A stretch of DNA of 64,000 nt from Thiemannella venezuelensis (GCF_014203605.1 NZ_JACHJJ010000007.1:186001-250000), one strand, 5' to 3'; counted from the first letter of the stretch, positions 27,257-36,229 are shown. The notes: a model not told the origin generated them from the letters alone. A program made the numbers and translations.

Positions 27257-28360
27257 ATGAGTGAGATCCTGAAGAACCTCTCCGGCCACGGCGTGTCCAT
27301 CTGGCTGGACGACATCAGCCGCGAGCGCCTGCGCACCGGCAACCTCGATGCCCTGATCCGCGACAAGAGCGTGGTCGGCGTCACCTCCAACCCGACGATC
27401 TTCGCTTCCGCGCTGAGCAAGGGCGACGCCTACACCACCCAGCTGCACGACCTGTCCATCCGCGGCGTCGACGTGGAGGAGGCGGTCCGCGCGATCACCA
27501 CCTACGACATCCGCTGGGCCGCCGACGTGCTGCGCCCCGTCTACGACGCCACCGGCGGCGTGGACGGCCGCGTCTCCATCGAGGTGGACCCGCGGCTGGC
27601 CAGGGAGACCGAGAAGACCATCGCCGAGGCGCGCGCGCTGTGGTGGATGGTCGACCGGCCCAACCTGTTCATCAAGATCCCGGCGACGGTCGAGGGCCTG
27701 CCCGCGATCACCCGGGCCATCGCGGAGGGCATCAGCGTCAACGTCACGCTGATCTTCTCCCTGGAGCGCTACCGCGCGGTGATGGACGCCTGGCTGACCG
27801 GCCTGGAGCAGGCCAGGGCCGCCGGCCTGAACCTGTCCACGATCGAGTCGGTGGCCTCCTTCTTCGTCAGCCGCGTCGACACCGAGATCGACAAGCGCCT
27901 GGACAAGCTCGGCTCGCCGGAGGCGGCGGCGCTCAAGGGCAAGGCCGCGGTCGCCAACGCGCAGCTGGCCTTCGCCGCCTTCGAGGAGGTCGTGAACTCC
28001 CCGCGCTGGCAGGCGCTGCAGGCCGCCGGGGCCCGCCCCCAGCGCCCGCTGTGGGCCTCCACCGGCACCAAGGACCCCAGCTACCCCGACACCCTCTACG
28101 TGGACGAGCTGGTCACGGCGGGCACGGTCAACACCATGCCGGAGAAGACCCTCGACGCCGTCGCCGACCACGGGAAGATCACCGGCGACACCGTCCGCGG
28201 CTCCTACGAGCGGGCCTGGAACACCATGGCCGCGCTCAAGGAGATCGGCGTCGACTACGACGACGTCGTGCGGAGGCTGGAGGAGGAGGGCGTGGAGAAG
28301 TTCGAGGCGTCCTGGACCGAGCTGCTGGCCACCGTCAGCGCCGAACTCCGGAAGGCGTGA
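27257..28360 (+). CDS. tal: Transaldolase
   Basis: A 367-residue class I aldolase-fold enzyme with Schiff-base Lys140 in LFIKIPAT and the signature GVTSNPTIF near residue 41. It moves a dihydroxyacetone unit between sugar phosphates. It starts 2 bp after tkt, in the order tkt-tal-pgi-zwf-opcA-pgl. Confidence 0.95.
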   Translation: MSEILKNLSGHGVSIWLDDISRERLRTGNLDALIRDKSVVGVTSNPTIFASALSKGDAYTTQLHDLSIRGVDVEEAVRAITTYDIRWAADVLRPVYDATGGVDGRVSIEVDPRLARETEKTIAEARALWWMVDRPNLFIKIPATVEGLPAITRAIAEGISVNVTLIFSLERYRAVMDAWLTGLEQARAAGLNLSTIESVASFFVSRVDTEIDKRLDKLGSPEAAALKGKAAVANAQLAFAAFEEVVNSPRWQALQAAGARPQRPLWASTGTKDPSYPDTLYVDELVTAGTVNTMPEKTLDAVADHGKITGDTVRGSYERAWNTMAALKEIGVDYDDVVRRLEEEGVEKFEASWTELLATVSAELRKA

Positions 28361-28365
28361 ACCGC

Positions 28366-29997
28366 ATGGCAGCACCTACGACGTCCGTGACGTTCAACGA
28401 GGACGCCCTGGCCGAGCAGACCGCGGAGACGGTCCGGCGGCTCGTCGCCGAGGGGGTCCACGAGGCCCTCTCGGGCGGCGACGCCACCCTGTGGGGCGAG
28501 GAGGCGCAGGCCGAGGCGGCCGTCCGGCTCGGCTGGCTCAACCTCCCCCTCACCAGCAGGGAACTGCTCCCCGAGATCGGCAAGCTGGTCGAACGGGCCC
28601 GCGCCGAGGGCCTCGACCACGTGGTCCTCGCCGGGATGGGCGGCTCCTCCCTGGCCCCCGAGGTCATCTGCGCCACCGCCGACGTGCCGCTGACCGTGCT
28701 CGACACCACCGACCCCGGCCAGGTCCGCCGCGCCCTGGCCGACCGGCTCGACCGGACCATCGTCGTGGTGGCCAGCAAGAGCGGCGGCACGGTCGAGACC
28801 GACAGCCACCGGCGCATCTACGAGAAGGCCTTCCGCGACGCCGGGATCGACCCGGCCGACCGGATCGTCGTGGTCACCGACCCGGGCTCGCCGCTGGAGC
28901 AGGCGGCGATCGAGGCGGGCTACCCGGTCATCCTGGCCGACCCCAACGTGGGCGGCCGCTACAGCGCGCTGTCGGCGTTCGGCCTGGTGCCCAGCGCGCT
29001 GGCCGGGGCCGACGTCGAGAAGCTCCTCGACGACGCCGCCGCGGTGCGGCCGCTGCTCGCCCAGGCCGAGGGCAACCCCGGCCTGGAGCTCGGCGCCGCC
29101 CTGGGCGCCGCCGCGCTCGCCGGGCGCGACAAGCTCCTCCTCGAGGACAGCATGTCGGAGATCAACGGCCTGCCCGACTGGATCGAGCAGCTGGTCGCCG
29201 AGTCCACCGGCAAGTCCGCCAAGGGCATCCTGCCGGTCGTCGGCGCCGACCCCAACGAGGCCTCCGACGAGCTGGTCGCCGGGATCGAGTCCGACGGCGC
29301 GGTGACGGTCAGCGGCCCGCTGGGCGCGCAGTTCCTCGTCTGGGAGTACGCCACGGCCATCGCCGGGCGGGTCCTGGGCATCGACCCGTTCAACCAGCCG
29401 AACGTGACCGAGTCCAAGGAGAACACCGGCGCGCTGCTGGCCGCCGGCGAGCTCCCGGCGGGCACGCCGGCGCTGGTCGACGGCCCGGTCGAGGTGTACG
29501 GCGCGCTCGCCGACGGCGCCAAGGACCTGCCGGAGGTGCTCACCAGGCTGCTGGAGGCCGTCCCCGGGGACGGCTACCTGACGATCATGGCCTACCTCGA
29601 CCGGGAGGCGGCGTTCGACGCGCCCGTGGCCGAGGGCGCCTCCTTCGAGGCCATGACCGACGCCTGGAGCGCGGCCGACCCGGCCACGCTGCGCAGCCTG
29701 ATGGCGATCAGGACCGAGCGGCCGGTCACCTTCGGGTGGGGCCCCCGGTTCCTGCACTCCACCGGCCAGTACCACAAGGGCGGTCCGCAGAACGGCGTGT
29801 TCCTGCAGATCACCGGGGCCAACGAGGCCGACCTCGAGGTGCCCGGCAAGCCGTACACGCTGGGCCGCCTCCAGCTCGCCCAGGCCCTGGGCGACCAGGG
29901 CGCGCTGGTCAAGCGGGACCGGCCGGCCGTACGGTTGCACCTGACCGATCGCGCGGCCGGGGTCGCGCGCCTGCTCGCGGCAGCGCGGGAGGTCTGA
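28366..29997 (+). CDS. pgi: Glucose-6-phosphate isomerase
   Basis: The 543-residue SIS-fold isomerase shows GMGGSSLAPEVI near 88, VVASKSGGTVETDS around 137 and WGPRFLHSTGQYHKGGPQNG near the C-terminus. This is the shorter variant seen fused to or next to transaldolase in actinobacteria. It links glycolysis to the oxidative pentose branch encoded next. The stop overlaps the zwf start (TGATG). Confidence 0.93.
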   Translation: MAAPTTSVTFNEDALAEQTAETVRRLVAEGVHEALSGGDATLWGEEAQAEAAVRLGWLNLPLTSRELLPEIGKLVERARAEGLDHVVLAGMGGSSLAPEVICATADVPLTVLDTTDPGQVRRALADRLDRTIVVVASKSGGTVETDSHRRIYEKAFRDAGIDPADRIVVVTDPGSPLEQAAIEAGYPVILADPNVGGRYSALSAFGLVPSALAGADVEKLLDDAAAVRPLLAQAEGNPGLELGAALGAAALAGRDKLLLEDSMSEINGLPDWIEQLVAESTGKSAKGILPVVGADPNEASDELVAGIESDGAVTVSGPLGAQFLVWEYATAIAGRVLGIDPFNQPNVTESKENTGALLAAGELPAGTPALVDGPVEVYGALADGAKDLPEVLTRLLEAVPGDGYLTIMAYLDREAAFDAPVAEGASFEAMTDAWSAADPATLRSLMAIRTERPVTFGWGPRFLHSTGQYHKGGPQNGVFLQITGANEADLEVPGKPYTLGRLQLAQALGDQGALVKRDRPAVRLHLTDRAAGVARLLAAAREV

Positions 29998-31640
29998 TGA
30001 CAGAGGGAAGCCCGGGGGCGCTCACCGAGCCGCCGACGCGCACCGAACCGGCGGCGCACGCCGAGGAGGCGGTGCTCGCCGCCTCGACCGCAGCGGTCGC
30101 CGCCACCACCGAGGCGGTGGTGGCGGCCAATCCGCTGCGCGACCCGAGCGACAAGCGCCTGCCGCGGGTGGCGGGGCCGTGCGTGCTGGTGCTGTTCGGC
30201 GTGACCGGTGACCTGGCGCGCAAGAAGCTGCTCCCGGCGATCTACGACCTGGCCAACCGGGGGCTGCTGCCCCCGGGCTTCTCTCTGGTCGGCTTCGCCC
30301 GCCGCGACTGGGCCGACCAGGACTTCGCGAAGCTCACGTACGACGCGGTCAAGCAGCACGCGCGCACGCCGTTCCGCGAGGAGGTCTGGAAGCAGCTCTC
30401 GGAGGGCATCTTCTTCTGCCCCGGCGAGTTCACCGACGACGGCGCGTTCGACGCGCTGGCGATGATGCTCAAGGAGATCGACGAGACCCGGGGCACCGGC
30501 GGCAACTACGGGTTCTACCTGTCGGTGCCGCCGAAGTTCTTCCCGGTCGTGGTCGAGCAGCTCAAGCGGACCGACCTCGCGCACGGCCCGGACGCCGCCT
30601 GGCGCCGGGTGGTGATCGAGAAGCCGTTCGGGCACGATCTGAAGAGCGCCCACGAGCTCAACGCGATCACCAGCGCGGTCTTCCCGGAGAGCTCGGTGTT
30701 CCGCATCGACCACTACCTGGGCAAGGAGACCGTCCAGAACATCATGGCGCTGCGGTTCGCCAACAACCTGTTCGAGCCGATCTGGAACCGCGGGTACGTC
30801 GACCACGTCCAGATCACGATGGCCGAGGACATCGGCATCGGCGGCCGGGCGGGCTACTACGACGGCATCGGCGCGGCCCGCGACGTGATCCAGAACCACC
30901 TGCTCCAGCTGCTGGCGCTGGTCGCGATGGAGGATCCGACCTCCTTCGACGCCGACGCGCTGCGCCGGGAGAAGGAGAAGGTCCTCAAGGCGGTGCGGCT
31001 GCCGCAGGACCTGTCCCTCTCGACCGCGCGCGGGCGCTACGCCGCGGGCTGGCAGGGCGGCCGGCAGGTCATCGGCTACGCGGAGGAGGAGGGCATCCCC
31101 GCCGACTCCATCACCGAGACCTACGCCGCCATCAAGCTGGAGATCGCCAACCGGCGCTGGGCCGGGGTCCCGTTCTACCTGCGCACCGGCAAGCGGCTGG
31201 GCCGCCGGGTGACCGAGGTCGCCGTGGTCTTCCAGAAGGCGCCGCACCTGCCGTTCAGCAAGGACGACACCGAGATCCTGGGGCACAACGCGCTGGTCAT
31301 CCGGGTCCAGCCGGACGAGGGCATCACGGTGCGGTTCGGCTCCAAGGTGCCGGGCACCGCGATGGAGGTCCGGGACGTCTCGATGGACTTCGCCTACGGC
31401 GAGTCGTTCATGGAGTCGTCGCCGGAGGCCTACGAGCGGCTCCTGCTGGACGTGCTGATCGGCGACCCGCCGCTCTTCCCGCACCAGCGGGAGGTCGAGC
31501 TCTCATGGAAGATCCTCGACCCGATCGAGGAGTTCTGGGCCTCGCAGGGCGTGCCGGAGGACTACCCGGCCGGCACCTGGGGTCCCGCCTCGGCGGACGA
31601 GATGATGGCCCGCGACGGGCGCGTCTGGAGGAGGCTGTGA
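29997..31640 (+). CDS. zwf: Glucose-6-phosphate 1-dehydrogenase
   Basis: The 547-residue enzyme has the NADP motif FGVTGDLARKKLLPAIYDL near residue 65, EKPFGHD, and the active-site RIDHYLGKE with the catalytic His. It makes NADPH and 6-phosphogluconolactone. About 55 Ala/Glu/Thr-rich residues precede the Rossmann domain, longer than in most orthologs and probably disordered. It is followed by opcA, its usual actinobacterial partner. Confidence 0.96.
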   Translation: MTEGSPGALTEPPTRTEPAAHAEEAVLAASTAAVAATTEAVVAANPLRDPSDKRLPRVAGPCVLVLFGVTGDLARKKLLPAIYDLANRGLLPPGFSLVGFARRDWADQDFAKLTYDAVKQHARTPFREEVWKQLSEGIFFCPGEFTDDGAFDALAMMLKEIDETRGTGGNYGFYLSVPPKFFPVVVEQLKRTDLAHGPDAAWRRVVIEKPFGHDLKSAHELNAITSAVFPESSVFRIDHYLGKETVQNIMALRFANNLFEPIWNRGYVDHVQITMAEDIGIGGRAGYYDGIGAARDVIQNHLLQLLALVAMEDPTSFDADALRREKEKVLKAVRLPQDLSLSTARGRYAAGWQGGRQVIGYAEEEGIPADSITETYAAIKLEIANRRWAGVPFYLRTGKRLGRRVTEVAVVFQKAPHLPFSKDDTEILGHNALVIRVQPDEGITVRFGSKVPGTAMEVRDVSMDFAYGESFMESSPEAYERLLLDVLIGDPPLFPHQREVELSWKILDPIEEFWASQGVPEDYPAGTWGPASADEMMARDGRVWRRL

Positions 31641-31665
31641 CGGCGATGCGCGCAGGAGGCCGCAG

Positions 31666-32577
31666 ATGACGAGCTTCATGCTCAGCGACACGACCGCCTC
31701 GAAGATCTCCTCGCAGCTCACCCATCTGCGCCACCAGATGGGCAGCCCGGCGGTGGGCATGGTGCTGACGCTGGTGGTGGTCTGCGACGAGGGCGAGCAG
31801 TACGACGCGGTGCGCGCCGCGACCGAGGCCGCCCGGGAGCACCCCTCCCGGATCCTGGTCGTCATCGCGCGCGACCCCGCCGAACCGAACCGGCTGGACG
31901 CGGAGCTGCGCGTCGGCGAGTCCACACCGGGCGAGGTCATCCTGCTCCGCCTGTACGGCGAGCTCACCCGGCACGCCGACTCGGTGGTCAGCCCGCTGCT
32001 GCTCACCGACACCCCGGTGGTGGCCTGGTGGCCGCGGGAGTGCCCGGACGTGCCCGCCAAGGATCCCATCGGGGCGCTCGCCCAGCGCCGGATCGTCGAC
32101 GCCCGGCCCGCGGCCGAGCCGGTGAAGGTGCTCGCGAGCCGTACCCGCAGTTACGTCCCCGGTGACACCGACCTGGCCTGGACCCGGCTGACGCCGTGGC
32201 GGAGTCTGCTGGCCGCCGCGTTCGACCAGCCGGTGGGCAAGGTGAAGAAGGGCGTGGTGGAGGCCGCGGCCGGTCACCCGAGCGCCCCGCTGCTGGCCGC
32301 CTGGCTCGGTGAGCGGCTCGGCGCCCCGGTGAAGGTCACCGAGTCGGGTGGCCCCGGCCTGACCAGGGTGGTGCTCTCCACCGCGGACGGCGACATCGCC
32401 ATCACCCGTTCGGACGCCCGGCTGGCCACGTTGTCCCGCCCGGGTCAGCCGGACCGGCAGGTCGCCCTGGCCCGCCGCCCGACCTCGGAGCTGATCGCCG
32501 AGGAGCTGCGGCGGCTGGACCCCGACGAGGTCTACGAGGCCGCGATCCGGCGGGTCTCGAAGACCGTCCGGTCGTGA
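31666..32577 (+). CDS. opcA: Glucose-6-phosphate dehydrogenase assembly protein OpcA
   Basis: The 303-residue protein matches actinobacterial OpcA, including WDTD-like N-terminal MLSDTTASKISSQLTHLRHQ, DTPVVAWWPRECP near residue 120 and the C-terminal PDEVYEAAIRR. OpcA modulates G6PDH oligomerisation and activity. AGGAGG lies upstream of ATG 31666. Confidence 0.94.
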   Translation: MTSFMLSDTTASKISSQLTHLRHQMGSPAVGMVLTLVVVCDEGEQYDAVRAATEAAREHPSRILVVIARDPAEPNRLDAELRVGESTPGEVILLRLYGELTRHADSVVSPLLLTDTPVVAWWPRECPDVPAKDPIGALAQRRIVDARPAAEPVKVLASRTRSYVPGDTDLAWTRLTPWRSLLAAAFDQPVGKVKKGVVEAAAGHPSAPLLAAWLGERLGAPVKVTESGGPGLTRVVLSTADGDIAITRSDARLATLSRPGQPDRQVALARRPTSELIAEELRRLDPDEVYEAAIRRVSKTVRS

Positions 32578-32679
32578 ACCCGGAACCCGGCCGGACGTGA
32601 GCCCTCGGGCCCGCCGGTCGCGGTCCGAACCCGGGCAGGTCGCAGGCCCGGATCATCCCCGAGTCAGAGAGAGCGTGCA

Positions 32680-33453
32680 GTGAGTGTTCCCAACGTCGTC
32701 GTCCACCGCGACGCCGACATGCTCGCCAGGGCCGTCGCCGCCCGGGTGATCACCCGGCTCGTCGACGCGCAGTCCGCCAAGGGCTCGGCGTCCCTGGTCC
32801 TGACCGGCGGGTCCGTCGGCATCGCCACGCTGGCCGAGATCGCCGCCAGCCCGGCCCGCGACGCCGTCGACTGGCGGAACCTGGACATCTGGTGGGGCGA
32901 CGAGCGCTTCCTGCCGTCCGGGGACGCCGAGCGCAACGAGACCGGCGCCCGCAAGGCCCTGCTCGACCACGTCGACCTCGACCCGGACCGCGTGCACGTG
33001 ATGCGCGGCCCCGACTCGGGGATGACGGCCGAGGAGTCCGCCGACGCCTACGCCGAGGAGCTGCGCCGCGCGGCGCGGCCCGAGGACCACGGCCCGGCGC
33101 CCTCGTTCGACGTGCTGCTGCTGGGCATGGGCCCGGACGCGCATGTCGCGTCGCTGTTCCCGGAGATGCCCGCGCTGCACGACACCCGGCCGGTGGTGGC
33201 CGTGCACGGCTCCCCCAAGCCGCCGCCCACCCGGATCTCGCTGACGCTGCCGGTGATCCAGGGAGCGCGTGAGGTGTGGGTGGTCGCGGCGGGCTCGGAC
33301 AAGGCGGGGGCCGTACGGCTGGCGCTGTCGGAGTCGGGGCCGGTGCAGGTCCCGGCGGCGGGGGCGCGCGGGCGGCAGCGCACGCTGTTCCTGCTGGACC
33401 GGGCGTCGGCGTCGAAGATCCCTGCCTCTCTGGGGCGGATCTCCTCGCCCTGA
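32680..33453 (+). CDS. pgl: 6-phosphogluconolactonase
   Basis: A 257-residue DevB/NagB-superfamily hydrolase with LVLTGGSVGIATLAEI, WWGDERFLPSGDAERNE and LLGMGPDAHVASLFPE. It hydrolyses the lactone produced by Zwf and closes the operon. The start is GTG 32680. The gap to opcA is 102 bp, larger than elsewhere in the operon. Confidence 0.94.
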   Translation: MSVPNVVVHRDADMLARAVAARVITRLVDAQSAKGSASLVLTGGSVGIATLAEIAASPARDAVDWRNLDIWWGDERFLPSGDAERNETGARKALLDHVDLDPDRVHVMRGPDSGMTAEESADAYAEELRRAARPEDHGPAPSFDVLLLGMGPDAHVASLFPEMPALHDTRPVVAVHGSPKPPPTRISLTLPVIQGAREVWVVAAGSDKAGAVRLALSESGPVQVPAAGARGRQRTLFLLDRASASKIPASLGRISSP

Positions 33454-33630
33454 CCCCGTCCCTCGCACCGGCGCCGCCAGGGAGCACCCCGCGGCAGGCC
33501 CGGCGGCGGATCGCCGAGCTGACCTCCCAGGGGTACGCCCGGGAGGCCGAGCGCCGGGTGCACGCCGAGCGCCCGGCGATCGCACGGGACCTGTACGACT
33601 CCGATCGGGCACACCGTTTCCGTCACCGGT

Positions 33631-34125
33631 TCAGGCGTCCCGGTGGCGGGATCTCCCGTGGTGGTCCAGCAGGCGGGTGAGCAGGTCGGTGAACTGGCGG
33701 CGTTCCTCCCGGCTCAGCGGGGCGAGCACGTCGTCCCCGATGGCGGCGAGCAGTTCGTCGAGCCTGTGCAGCCGGCGCCGGCCCTGCCCGGTCATGGTGA
33801 TGACGTTGCGGCGGCGGTCGGCGGGGTCGGGCGCGCGTTCCACGAAGCCCCGCTCGGCCAGCTCGTTGATGACGGTGACCAGGTCGCTGCGGTAGATGCG
33901 GGTGCGGCGGCTCAGCTCCGCCTGGCTCGCCGGGCCGAACTCCTGCAGCGTCGCGAGCACGGCGTAGTGCCACTGGCGGGCGTCCGCACCGGCCAGTCCC
34001 TCCGTCACCAGCCGGTCGGAGTGCAGCGCGGTCAGCGCCAGCAGCCGGGTGGGCAGGTTCCGCAGCCGGGCGGGGGCGGCCTCCCCGCCCAGGGGGTCTG
34101 CCATGCCGGACGCGCTGCTGTTCAT
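33631..34125 (-). CDS. MarR-family transcriptional regulator
   Basis: The 164-residue protein has a winged helix (FGPASQAELSRRTRIYRSDLV, then LAERGFVERAPDPADRRRNVI with the Asp-Arg-Arg wing). It is divergent from a haloalkane dehalogenase, with two identical-pattern palindromes between them, so it most likely represses both. TAGGAT (34138-34133) ends seven bases before ATG 34125, a leaderless-type start. Confidence 0.87.
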   Translation of the reverse strand: MNSSASGMADPLGGEAAPARLRNLPTRLLALTALHSDRLVTEGLAGADARQWHYAVLATLQEFGPASQAELSRRTRIYRSDLVTVINELAERGFVERAPDPADRRRNVITMTGQGRRRLHRLDELLAAIGDDVLAPLSREERRQFTDLLTRLLDHHGRSRHRDA

Positions 34126-34147
34126 GCCGGCGATCCTACCTCGTTGC

Positions 34148-34162
34148 GTTAGCCCGACTAAC
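34148..34162. promoter_or_regulatory. MarR operator candidate 1
   Basis: GTTAG-cccga-CTAAC, a perfect 5-bp inverted repeat with a 5-bp spacer, centred 30 bp upstream of the MarR gene and over its -35 region. Confidence 0.65.
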
Positions 34163-34188
34163 GATATAAGTTCGTTCGCGTGACGAAC

Positions 34189-34203
34189 GTTAGTCGCACT
34201 AAC
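34189..34203. promoter_or_regulatory. MarR operator candidate 2
   Basis: GTTAG-tcgca-CTAAC repeats the architecture of site 1, 41 bp away (about four helical turns) and 16 bp before the dehalogenase start. A different inverted repeat, GTTCG-N9-CGAAC (34170-34188), fills the space between them. Confidence 0.65.
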
Positions 34204-35761
34204 AATTAGAGGGGCGCCCATGCCTTCGATCGACGTGCTCGACTCGGCGATGCACTACGAGGACACCGGATACCGCGAGGACAGCGGGAGCGGCGTCTCC
34301 TTCGTCTTCCTGCACGGCAACCCCGCCTCCTCCCACCTGTGGCGCAACGTGCTGCCCGGCATCGGCGGGCCCGCCCGGCTGCTCGCCCCCGACCTCATCG
34401 GCATGGGCCGCTCCGGCAAGCCCGGCGGGCCGTACCGCTTCGCCGATCACGCCCGCTATCTGGACGCCTGGTTCGACCTGCTGGAGCTGGAGGACGTGGT
34501 GCTCGTCGGCCACGACTGGGGCGGAGCGCTCGCCTTCGACTGGGCGGCCCGCCACCCCGGCCGCGTCCGCGGCGCGGCCTTCCTGGAGACCTTCGTCCGG
34601 CCGATGTCCTGGCGCGAGCTGGGCGACGGCCCGCGCTCCCGCGCCGAGGCCGTACGGGGCCCGCAGGGCGAGGCTCTGGTCCTCGACCGGAACTTCCTGG
34701 TGGAGACCGCGTTCACCGGAGGGGTGCTGACGCCCCTGAGCGAGGAGGAGATGGAGCCGTACCGGGCGCCGTACCCCACCCGCGAGAGCCGCCGTCCGCT
34801 GCTGGAGTGGGCGCGCTCGCTGCCGCTCGACGGAGAGCCCGCCGACGTGGCCGGACGGATCGAGCGCTACGGCACATGGCTCGCGGGCAGCGACGGCGTC
34901 CCCAAGCTGCTGCTCACCTTCGACTCCTCGCCGACCCTGCTCGTCAAGGAGGAGACGGCCGCCTGGTGCGCGGCGAACATCGCAGCGCTGGAGATCGAAC
35001 ACTGCGGCCCGGCCGGCCACCACGCGCCGGAGGACCGTCCCGAGGCCATCGCCGCGGCGATCACCGCCTGGGCGGAGAGGCACGGCCTGGCGGAGAGGCA
35101 CGGCCGGGGCGGACCTGCCGGAGCGGGGGGCGGGCGGCGCGCGGCGGGGGACGCCGCGACGGCGCGCTGAGCCCCGCGCGGGAGGAGGCCGGCGGCAGGT
35201 GAGGGCGGCGGTGACGGCGTCGAGCAGGTGCGCCTCGGCGTCGCGGGCACTCCTGCCGCGGTCGATCGTGAGCTGCTCCCAGACCGGGACGGAGGTCATC
35301 GCCCAGGCCAGGTCCGCGGCGGCCTCCGGCCCCAGACCGGGCCGGAGCAGGCCCGACCCGTCCAGTCTCCGGGTGGCGGCGAGGAAGCCCTGGCGGAGCT
35401 CGCCCATGCGGTCGTCCCAGGCCGCCGCGGTGTCGGGGTCGTCGCGGCGGGAGGCCAGCAGCGCCGAGGCGACGGGGCGGATCCGGTCCGCGTAGCGGAG
35501 CCAGGCGAGCAGGAACGCGCGCAGGGCCTCGACGGGGTCCGGGGCGGCCAGCGCCCGCTCGCAGCGCGGGCGGATGCCGTCGGCGTCGTCCATGTGCCGC
35601 ACGAGGGCCATGAGCAGGCTCGCCCGCGAGGCGAAGTGCAGGTAGACCGCCTGGCGTGAGACACCGGTCTCACGGGCTACGTCGGCCATCGTGAACCCGG
35701 TCCCGTGCTCGGCGATGAGCCGCCCGGCGGTCTCGAGGATGCGCGGTCGCGTGCTTGACAC
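34199..35761 (-). CDS. TetR-family regulator lacking a stop at its domain end
   Basis: Residues 1-190 are a standard TetR protein: HTH GFTMADVARETGVSRQAVYLHF, then a ligand domain ending DAEAHLLDAVTAAL. No stop follows. The frame stays open through about 330 further codons antisense to the dehalogenase until 34199, and there is no stop complement in any minus frame between about 35160 and 35215. Either the native 3' end was deleted or the product carries a long Arg/Pro/Gly-rich tail. GTG 35761 is preceded by TATGAT six bases upstream, and a palindromic operator overlaps the start. The supported core is 35190-35761. Confidence 0.65.
   Translation of the reverse strand: MSSTRPRILETAGRLIAEHGTGFTMADVARETGVSRQAVYLHFASRASLLMALVRHMDDADGIRPRCERALAAPDPVEALRAFLLAWLRYADRIRPVASALLASRRDDPDTAAAWDDRMGELRQGFLAATRRLDGSGLLRPGLGPEAAADLAWAMTSVPVWEQLTIDRGRSARDAEAHLLDAVTAALTCRRPPPARGSARRRGVPRRAPPAPRSGRSAPAVPLRQAVPLRPGGDRRGDGLGTVLRRVVAGRAAVFDLQRCDVRRAPGGRLLLDEQGRRGVEGEQQLGDAVAAREPCAVALDPSGHVGGLSVERQRARPLQQRTAALAGGVRRPVRLHLLLAQGRQHPSGERGLHQEVPVEDQSLALRAPYGLGAGARAVAQLAPGHRPDEGLQEGRAADAAGVAGRPVEGERSAPVVADEHHVLQLQQVEPGVQIAGVIGEAVRPAGLAGAAHADEVGGEQPGGPADAGQHVAPQVGGGGVAVQEDEGDAAPAVLAVSGVLVVHRRVEHVDRRHGRPSNC
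34220..35170 (+). CDS. Haloalkane dehalogenase (HLD-II type alpha/beta hydrolase)
   Basis: The 316-residue hydrolase has the layout of DhaA/LinB enzymes: HGNP (Asn34 for halide), DLIGMGRSGKP, nucleophile Asp99 followed by halide-binding Trp100 in GHDWGG, catalytic acid Glu123 in FLETFVRPMSW, and His267 in AGHHAPED. It should hydrolyse a carbon-halogen bond to an alcohol; the natural substrate is unknown. The C-terminal 30 residues, with a repeated (L)AERHG unit, extend beyond the family. The preceding GAGGGG may serve as ribosome binding site. Likely controlled by the MarR at 33631. Confidence 0.85.
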   Translation: MPSIDVLDSAMHYEDTGYREDSGSGVSFVFLHGNPASSHLWRNVLPGIGGPARLLAPDLIGMGRSGKPGGPYRFADHARYLDAWFDLLELEDVVLVGHDWGGALAFDWAARHPGRVRGAAFLETFVRPMSWRELGDGPRSRAEAVRGPQGEALVLDRNFLVETAFTGGVLTPLSEEEMEPYRAPYPTRESRRPLLEWARSLPLDGEPADVAGRIERYGTWLAGSDGVPKLLLTFDSSPTLLVKEETAAWCAANIAALEIEHCGPAGHHAPEDRPEAIAAAITAWAERHGLAERHGRGGPAGAGGGRRAAGDAATAR

Positions 35762-35768
35762 GTGTCAA
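35755..35768. promoter_or_regulatory. TetR operator candidate 1
   Basis: The perfect palindrome TTGACACGTGTCAA overlaps the start codon of the TetR gene, as expected for autorepression of a leaderless message. Confidence 0.65.
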
Positions 35769-35781
35769 TCATAGCCCTAGC

Positions 35782-35795
35782 TTGACACGCGTCAA
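35782..35795. promoter_or_regulatory. TetR operator candidate 2
   Basis: TTGACACGCGTCAA (CTTGACACGCGTCAAG with flanks), differing from site 1 by one base, lies 26 bp upstream of the NTF2-like gene. Confidence 0.65.
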
Positions 35796-35821
35796 GCAAA
35801 CGGTTCCGCTGGAGGCACCCG

Positions 35822-36229
35822 ATGAACACCACCCACCCGGCGGCCGCCGCCGCGCTCGCCGCGATGGAGGCCGTCGGCGCCGGCGACCGGGACGCCTGGC
35901 TCGCCTGCTACGCCCCGGACGCCGTGCTCCACGACCCGGTCGGCGGTTCGCCGCTGGACCCGGAGGGGACGGGACTGACAGGGCGGGAGTCCCTCGAACG
36001 GTTCTGGGAGCTCACCGTCGCCCCCAACGACGTGCGCTTCGACGTCGCCGCCGTGCATCCGGCGGGCGACGAGGCGGCGGTCGTGGCCTCGGTGGCGATC
36101 CGGTTCCCCGGCGGCGCCGAGGCGCGCTACGACGGCGTCTTCGTCTACCGGGTCGGCGGCGACCGGCGGATCAGCTCGGTGCGCGCGTACTGGGACCTGC
36201 GGCAGGTGCTGTCCGCGCTCGGCCTCTGA
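35822..36229 (+). CDS. NTF2-like (SnoaL-type) small enzyme or binding protein
   Basis: The 135-residue protein has the NTF2-like pattern: MEAVGAGDRDAWLACYAPDAVLHDP, then GRESLERFWEL and a strand-rich second half ending YWDLRQVLSALGL. The fold serves isomerases, cyclases and ketosteroid-type enzymes; no specific reaction can be read from the sequence. It is divergent from the TetR gene and shares its paired operators. The 3' end overlaps the convergent MMPL gene by 59 bp. Confidence 0.8.
   Translation: MNTTHPAAAAALAAMEAVGAGDRDAWLACYAPDAVLHDPVGGSPLDPEGTGLTGRESLERFWELTVAPNDVRFDVAAVHPAGDEAAVVASVAIRFPGGAEARYDGVFVYRVGGDRRISSVRAYWDLRQVLSALGL

Noticed and set aside
23825-28360. 1511-codon open frame across ctaB, the intergenic region, tkt and tal
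   Set aside because: Only its last 367 codons (tal) are real. The rest is antisense to ctaB or out of frame with tkt.
33276-33680. Plus-strand frame across the end of pgl with a helical C-terminus (RQARRRIAELTSQGYARE)
   Set aside because: There is no start with a ribosome site outside pgl, and it overlaps the MarR gene. A small remnant is possible but unsupported.
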